NCBI GenBank assembly: GCA_947625535.1
Contig: CANQOR010000016.1
Span: forward strand, 1 to 34,139
DNA length: 34,139 nucleotides
Direction: 5' to 3'
Source of the DNA: an uncultured Bacilli bacterium
GTDB taxonomy: Bacteria > Bacillota_I > Bacilli_A > RF39 > UBA660
A program made the position numbers and the translations under genes. Shown piece after piece: positions 29,679 to 34,139 of this stretch. The notes below the pieces were generated by a model. The model had not been told where the DNA came from and ran no database searches. It saw only the letters and a list, made by a program, of their open reading frames with translations. The first letter of the stretch is position 1. Each line of letters begins with the position of its first letter.

Positions 29679-30510
29679 CTGCTTTTTTACTCCTTACTTT
29701 AACTTTTGTTTTCTTCTTTTCTTGTTTTACAACTAAATCTATTCTTACCATATCACTTATTTTAAGAAGATAATCTTGTAAAGTTAAAACAAAAGTATTA
29801 ACATCAATTAAACTAACACCATTATTTAACATAATGTCACATTTTGCTAATTTAATTCCACCAAAAGAATATACAGTTAATTTATCAACTTTTTTAATTT
29901 CATTTCTTTTTTCTATTTCTTCAACATAAGAATCTAAATTTACATCATCTTTATTTTCTAAATATCTAATACTATTATATATAATAATAAATCCTTTATA
30001 TATTACAAAACTTGCTAAAATAACAGTTCCTAATATATCAGCATATTTTAATATACTAACCCATTTACTTAATTTAGTTAAAATTAAAGCTCCTAGTATA
30101 ACACCATAATTAATAAAATCTACTGTACTATTAATATTACCTAAAGATAGTAATCCAACCTTTTTTTGATAACTAAAATTAGTATTAAAACAATTGACTA
30201 TATATCTAACTATAGCTGTAAGAACTACAAATAAAATAATAAACCAACTTGTTGTTTTTATTGGACTAACAACACTTAAGTATATTATTCCTAAACCAAG
30301 TAGGATAACAATAATACCATATATAGAAGAAATAACTCCTTTATATCTTTTATTATCTTTTCTTTTATATACAAATAAACCAATTATTAATAAAGATAAT
30401 TCATAGGTAGCACTTGCTAAAATAGTTTTAGAATTACAAAGTATTCCTCCTAAAACTTTAATTAATAAGATAATTAAATCTACTATTATAAATTTTTTTA
30501 CTTCTTTCAT
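29599..30510 (-). CDS. Degenerate cation-diffusion-facilitator-like membrane protein
   Basis: 303 residues. Five to six membrane segments (about 8-26, 32-48, 57-80, 87-107, 129-146, 156-176) precede a soluble domain (about 205-265), which matches the CDF layout. TM1-2 (IILLIKVLGGILCNSKTILASATYELSLL) parallels the CDF pattern, but the HxxxD and DxxxD metal residues in TM2 and TM5 are mostly lost (only Asp in STVDFINYG remains). Zinc or iron transport is therefore doubtful. A Lys-rich tail of about 38 residues (KKTNTKKKN...) is encoded in the 80-nt overlap with mutM and may have arisen by loss of an earlier stop. It sits 8 nt after polA. Confidence 0.7.
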   Translation of the reverse strand: MKEVKKFIIVDLIILLIKVLGGILCNSKTILASATYELSLLIIGLFVYKRKDNKRYKGVISSIYGIIVILLGLGIIYLSVVSPIKTTSWFIILFVVLTAIVRYIVNCFNTNFSYQKKVGLLSLGNINSTVDFINYGVILGALILTKLSKWVSILKYADILGTVILASFVIYKGFIIIYNSIRYLENKDDVNLDSYVEEIEKRNEIKKVDKLTVYSFGGIKLAKCDIMLNNGVSLIDVNTFVLTLQDYLLKISDMVRIDLVVKQEKKKTKVKVRSKKADARNSGSGNSKTNTKKKNTKKKNKKR

Positions 30511-30518
30511 AAACCCTC

Positions 30519-33083
30519 CTATTTAGCTTCATACCAATCAGTTCCATAATCACTGCTAACTTTAAATGGTACATCTAGTTTAACACAATTTTCCATATTT
30601 GATTTAACAATTTTTTCCAAAACTTCTTTTTCTTCATTTAAAACATCAAAAATTAATTCATCATGTACTTGTAATAACATCTTAGATTTTAATTTTTTAT
30701 CTTGCATTTCATTAAATATTTTAATCATTGCTATTTTCATTATATCTGCTGAAGTTCCTTGAATAGGTGTATTTAAAGCAATTCTTTCCCCACTTTGACG
30801 AACCATAAAATTTTTATTATTAAGTTCATCTATAACTCTCTTACGATTAAATAATGTTTTTACATAACCATCTCGATAAGCTTGAACTACAATATCATCC
30901 ATATATTTTTTAACTCCAGGATATAGTTCGTAATATTTATTAATAAATTCTCTAGCTTCTTTAGCACTTATTTCTAAGTTTTCGCCTAAACCAAAACCAC
31001 TAATTCCATAAACTATTCCAAATATTACTGCTTTAGCTGTTTTACGTTGTATTTTTGTAACATCTTCCATTTTAATTCCATACATATCAGCAGCAACTCT
31101 TGTATGAATATCTTCATCATTTATAAAAGCTTGTTGTAATTCTTTAGAACCACTTACGTGAGCTAGTACTCTAAGTTCCATTTGAGAATAATCAGCACTT
31201 AAGAATAAATCATTAACTGGTAAGAATGCTTTTCTTATTTTTCTTCCTTCTTCATCACGTGCTGGAATATTTTGTAAATTAGGTTCTACTGATGATAATC
31301 TACCTGTTCTTGTTAAATTTTGTTTATATATTGTATGTATTTTACCATCATCTCTAATATAATTACTTAAACCTTCTAAATAAGTACTTTTTATTTTTGT
31401 TAAAGCTCTATAATCTAATATTTTATTAATAATTGGATGTTCATTTATTAATTTATTTAAAACACTAACATCCGTTTTATAACCTTTTTGATTCTTTTTA
31501 CCATAAGGTAATGCTAACTTTTCAAAAAGAATAACACCTAATTGTTTAGGACTACTAATATTAAATTCTTCTCCAGCTAATTCATATATTTCTTTTTCAA
31601 TATCTTTAATACGTCCTGCCATTTCATCATTCATCTTATTTAAAATATTAACATCTACTTTAACTCCATCATATTCCATATTAGCTAAAACTGTTATTAA
31701 AGGCATTTCTATATCATTATATAAATCTAACATATCTTCTTTTTTTAAATCTTCTAAATATTTATCTTTTACTTCATATATAAATCTTGCTTTTAAAACA
31801 ATATCTTTCTTATCAAAACCATTTTTTAAACTTTGTGAATAAAAATTAACTTGTGAACCATTACTATTCATTAAATAAGCAATATCATCTTTAATATTTA
31901 TATTTAATAGATAAGCAGCAATCATTATATCAGACACTACTTCTATTTCTAATCCTTCATGTTTTAATAAAACAAAATTCTTCTTTTGATCAAAAGTATG
32001 TATTTTTTTCTTTTTAAAAATATCTATAACATCTTCTAAAACTGTATTACTAATAAAATAATTATTCTTACTATCACATACACTAACACCTACTATATTA
32101 GCACCATGATAATTTTCAGCATCACATTCAATATATAAAGATATATCATCTTCTAAATCTTTTAAATCTTCTACGCTATTAACATTTTTATACTTAATTT
32201 CATTTTCTACTGGTGTTGATGATTCGACATTCTTTTTAATTAATGAAAAGAATTCTAAATCTTCATATATTTTATTTAAACTAACTAAATCAGATCCTTT
32301 ATAAACTATTTCATTTAGTTTAACATCAAGAGGAACATCACGATATATAGTAGCAATCTCTTTACTAATAAATGCACTTTCTTTATCTGCTTCTAACTTT
32401 TCTTTCATCTTCCCTTTTATTTCATCAATATGTTCATATATATCTTCAATCGTTTCATAAGTTTTTAAAAGATTAATAGCTGTTTTATTACCTATTCCTT
32501 TAACACCCGGTATATTATCTGAAGGATCTCCAGCCAGTGCTTTATAATCAATCATTCTAATTGGTTCAAATCCCCAATCCTCTTTAAATGTTTTAGGATT
32601 ATATCTAATATAATCTTTTTGTTTTAATAATTTTACATCAACAACATCACTAATAAGTTGTAATAAATCTTTATCTGATGAAATAATCGTTGCATCATAT
32701 TCTGGATCTTCTTCACACATTTTCGCAAAAGTTCCAATAATATCATCAGCTTCATAAGGTTCTAATTCAAAATATTGAATTCCCATAGCTTTTAAAATAT
32801 CCCTCGCAATTGGCATTTGCATTTTAAGTTCATCTGGTGTTGCAACTCTACCATCTTTATAAGTTTCATACTTTTGTTTACGGAAATTCTTTCCTATATC
32901 AAAAGCAACAGCAATATATTCAGGTTTTTCTTCATGAATTATTTTATTCATCATTCCAACAAAGCCATACAAAGCATTAGTTGGAAATCCTTTACTATTT
33001 TTCATAACATTACCAGTATATGCTGTTGCATAATAACTTCTAAACATTAAATTATTACCATCGACAAGAATTACTTTTTTCAT
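30519..33083 (-). CDS. polA: DNA polymerase I
   Basis: 854 residues from the ATG at 33083 (AGGTGA, 5 nt upstream); a GTG nine bases further out overlaps that site. The 5'-3' exonuclease domain (about 1-290) opens with ILVDGNNLMFRSYYA and keeps VAFDIGK, YEADDIIGT and GDPSDNIPGVKGIG. The 3'-5' exonuclease region (about 305-460) lacks the DxE and other acidic residues (LYIECDAEN), so proofreading is lost, as in Bacillus Pol I. The polymerase domain has motif A LSADYSQMELRVLAH, motif B RKTAKAVIFGIVYG and motif C QVHDELIF (His807-Asp808). It works in primer removal and repair. It heads the unit polA-CDF-like-mutM. Confidence 0.98.
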   Translation of the reverse strand: MKKVILVDGNNLMFRSYYATAYTGNVMKNSKGFPTNALYGFVGMMNKIIHEEKPEYIAVAFDIGKNFRKQKYETYKDGRVATPDELKMQMPIARDILKAMGIQYFELEPYEADDIIGTFAKMCEEDPEYDATIISSDKDLLQLISDVVDVKLLKQKDYIRYNPKTFKEDWGFEPIRMIDYKALAGDPSDNIPGVKGIGNKTAINLLKTYETIEDIYEHIDEIKGKMKEKLEADKESAFISKEIATIYRDVPLDVKLNEIVYKGSDLVSLNKIYEDLEFFSLIKKNVESSTPVENEIKYKNVNSVEDLKDLEDDISLYIECDAENYHGANIVGVSVCDSKNNYFISNTVLEDVIDIFKKKKIHTFDQKKNFVLLKHEGLEIEVVSDIMIAAYLLNINIKDDIAYLMNSNGSQVNFYSQSLKNGFDKKDIVLKARFIYEVKDKYLEDLKKEDMLDLYNDIEMPLITVLANMEYDGVKVDVNILNKMNDEMAGRIKDIEKEIYELAGEEFNISSPKQLGVILFEKLALPYGKKNQKGYKTDVSVLNKLINEHPIINKILDYRALTKIKSTYLEGLSNYIRDDGKIHTIYKQNLTRTGRLSSVEPNLQNIPARDEEGRKIRKAFLPVNDLFLSADYSQMELRVLAHVSGSKELQQAFINDEDIHTRVAADMYGIKMEDVTKIQRKTAKAVIFGIVYGISGFGLGENLEISAKEAREFINKYYELYPGVKKYMDDIVVQAYRDGYVKTLFNRKRVIDELNNKNFMVRQSGERIALNTPIQGTSADIMKIAMIKIFNEMQDKKLKSKMLLQVHDELIFDVLNEEKEVLEKIVKSNMENCVKLDVPFKVSSDYGTDWYEAK

Positions 33084-33101
33084 AGTTATCACCTATCTAC
33101 T

Positions 33102-33141
33102 ATTATACCAAAAAACTCGTTTTTTTCATTGCTTTTGGTAT
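33102..33141 (-). promoter_or_regulatory. polA promoter with flanking inverted repeat
   Basis: Extended -10 TGGTATAAT (TATAAT 33102-33107); the -35 is poor. A 9-bp inverted repeat, ATACCAAAA (33105-33113) and TTTTGGTAT (33133-33141), overlaps the -10 and could be an operator or only a hairpin. Confidence 0.5.
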
Positions 33142-33149
33142 CAAAATAA

Positions 33150-33176
33150 TAAAAAAAGCATCTATTTTTTAGATAC
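33150..33176 (-). terminator. Terminator of the amidotransferase-like gene
   Basis: ATCTA (33160-33164) pairs with TAGAT (33170-33174), with an outer G-C pair and one mismatch, then T7 on the minus strand. Confidence 0.6.
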
Positions 33177-33866
33177 TTCCCTTATTTCTTTATATTTTTT
33201 ACAATTTTTTATAAATTCTACAAATAAATTATTATATTGTGGTAATATTTCTGGATGAAATTGAACACCTATAATAAAATTATCATCTTTATTATATTCA
33301 ATACCTTCTATTAAACCATCACTAGACTTAATACTTATATCAAACATTTTACCTACTTCACTAATAGTATTATTATGAACACTATTTACTTCAATTTCTG
33401 AGCTATTAAATATCTTATATAACTTACTTCCCTCTTTAACATAATCAAAATGCGCTAAAGATTCATTATTATCTCTTAATAATTCTATCGGCCAATGATT
33501 AAATCCTGTATCAATTTCTTTTATAATTCTTTTCTCTTTTTCAATATTTACTGAATACATTGCTAATGTTTGCATACCTAAACATATTCCTAAAATAGGT
33601 TTATTATTTTTAACAAAATAATCGATTACTTCAAAATTAACTGGTCTAACTCTAGAACCTCCAGGTAATATTAAGCCATCACATAATTCTAAACTTTCTT
33701 TTATTATCTTTTCATCACTAAATGGAATTAATAAAGGAATCGCACCATTTTCATATATTTTCTTTATATAATTATTACCATATCTATAAGTATCTTTAAA
33801 AGTATCATTAGTCATTAAATAATTACTAGTTGCTAGTATTCCTATTACAACTTTTTTATTATTCAT
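33162..33866 (-). CDS. Class I glutamine amidotransferase-like hydrolase (gamma-glutamyl-GABA hydrolase family)
   Basis: 234 residues from the ATG at 33866 (GGGAG 9 nt upstream); a longer start would include this site. The triad is Cys in GICLGMQ (about 99), and His and Glu in QFHPEI (about 208-210). The substrate region LILPGGSRVRPVNFE and the opening IGILATSNY match the PuuD/peptidase C26 family, which splits gamma-glutamyl amides. The usual PGGxDxxP is PGGSRVRP here, a divergent substrate loop. It is monocistronic, with a terminator before polA and a TGTTATAAT extended -10 upstream at about 33902-33910. Confidence 0.88.
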   Translation of the reverse strand: MNNKKVVIGILATSNYLMTNDTFKDTYRYGNNYIKKIYENGAIPLLIPFSDEKIIKESLELCDGLILPGGSRVRPVNFEVIDYFVKNNKPILGICLGMQTLAMYSVNIEKEKRIIKEIDTGFNHWPIELLRDNNESLAHFDYVKEGSKLYKIFNSSEIEVNSVHNNTISEVGKMFDISIKSSDGLIEGIEYNKDDNFIIGVQFHPEILPQYNNLFVEFIKNCKKYKEIREVSKK

Positions 33867-33968
33867 CAAAATCAACTCCCTATTTTTCATATATAAATCA
33901 TATTATAACATAAACTCAAATGAAAAGTTAAATTTCAAAATAATAAAAATAATGTGAAATGTAAGAAA

Positions 33969-34007
33969 AAATGGTAGTTTTTAAGAGAAAAGGCTATCAT
34001 TTTTTTT
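33969..34007. terminator. Bidirectional terminator-like hairpin
   Basis: ATGGTAG (33971-33977) pairs with CTATCAT (33994-34000; one G-U) and is followed by T8 on the plus strand and T6 on the minus. No rightward gene ends here within the window; it may belong to a leftward gene beyond the right edge or to a small RNA. Confidence 0.6.
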
Positions 34008-34079
34008 GGAAATGTAGTAATATATTAACGAAATTTAATATTTCAAAGCACACAAAAAAGTTCCCAAGTTTGACAGTTT

Positions 34080-34127
34080 AAGAAAAGAAAAAAGTTTAAT
34101 TTTTATTGAAATTAGGCTTTTCTTTTT
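34080..34127 (+). terminator. Second hairpin with T tail at the right edge
   Basis: AAGAAAAG (34080-34087) pairs with CTTTTCTT (34117-34124), then TTTTT. The strongly AT loop makes this uncertain. The rest of 33891-34139 holds no gene I can support. Confidence 0.4.
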
Positions 34128-34139
34128 GGACAAAGTGTG

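Noticed and set aside
29506..29736. 76-codon hydrophobic rightward frame opposite the mutM start and CDF-like tail
   Set aside because: Antisense of the Lys-rich tail; no RBS or promoter.
30194..30406. 70-codon rightward frame opposite the CDF-like gene
   Set aside because: Shadow frame of a membrane protein.
32817..33050. 77-codon rightward frame opposite polA
   Set aside because: Antisense of the conserved 5'-3' exonuclease domain.
1..34139. Mycoplasma-type code with TGA as Trp
   Set aside because: TGA ends malQ, rhuM and rimM at the normal family lengths, and conserved Trp residues are TGG.

Overview
The window reads as a chromosomal segment of a very AT-rich, Gram-positive-type bacterium of the Bacillota, most like the small-genome, gut-associated Bacilli/Mollicutes relatives (RF39 or Erysipelotrichales-like). 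That placement is an inference. It rests on strong AT bias, AGGAGG/AGGTGA-type ribosome binding sites, sigma-A promoters (often extended -10, TGnTATAAT), a lipoteichoic-acid-synthase-like protein, and Bacillota gene clusters (rimM-trmD-rplS-lepB-rbgA-rnhB-topA and tmcAL/yceD/rpmF). TGA is used as a stop (malQ, rhuM, rimM) and Trp is TGG, so the code is the standard bacterial one, not the Mycoplasma code.

Layout. Positions 1-16065 are one long leftward block: an envelope protein, topA, an LtaS-like sulfatase-fold protein, rnhB, a split gene (5702-6341), rbgA, then an accessory insert (rhuM, a decayed KilA-N gene, malQ, a PD-(D/E)XK nuclease), then lepB, rplS with its leader, a coiled-coil protein, trmD, rimM, a SpoU methyltransferase, a YgjP-type metallopeptidase and a membrane-anchored protein. 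Positions 16140-19466 hold an ABC exporter preceded by a short leader ORF and an intrinsic terminator, and a zinc-ribbon membrane protein. pyrG (19651-21261, with its own attenuator) is rightward. It is followed by a MazG-like hydrolase and a cytoplasmic GH10-fold protein.

The stretch 23239-23971 has no long gene but is the densest regulatory DNA here. It carries a 25-residue hydrophobic peptide whose mRNA has an SD-sequestering hairpin, two 12-nt 5'/3' long-range complementarities and a convergent antisense promoter: the layout of a type I toxin-antitoxin locus. It also carries a second, paralogous antisense RNA unit with no toxin ORF, and an unusual tRNA-Thr(GGT). From 23972 to 33866 lie a Cys-rich lipoprotein, rpmF-yceD, divergent tmcAL, a MIF-type tautomerase, a small rightward protein, a Fic protein, mutM overlapping a degenerate CDF-like protein, polA, and a class I glutamine-amidotransferase-like hydrolase.

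The core genes serve ribosome and tRNA maturation (rimM, trmD, rplS, rbgA, rpmF, yceD, tmcAL, SpoU), DNA upkeep (topA, rnhB, mutM, polA), secretion and envelope (lepB, LtaS-like) and nucleotide supply (pyrG, MazG-like). A recurring feature is fusion of an upstream terminator with the next promoter: the -35 box lies in the terminator hairpin and the U-tract forms the 17-bp spacer, seen clearly at four sites. The most novel material is the type I TA-like locus, the leader ORF/attenuator before the ABC exporter, and the T8 frameshift at a UUU-UGA site.
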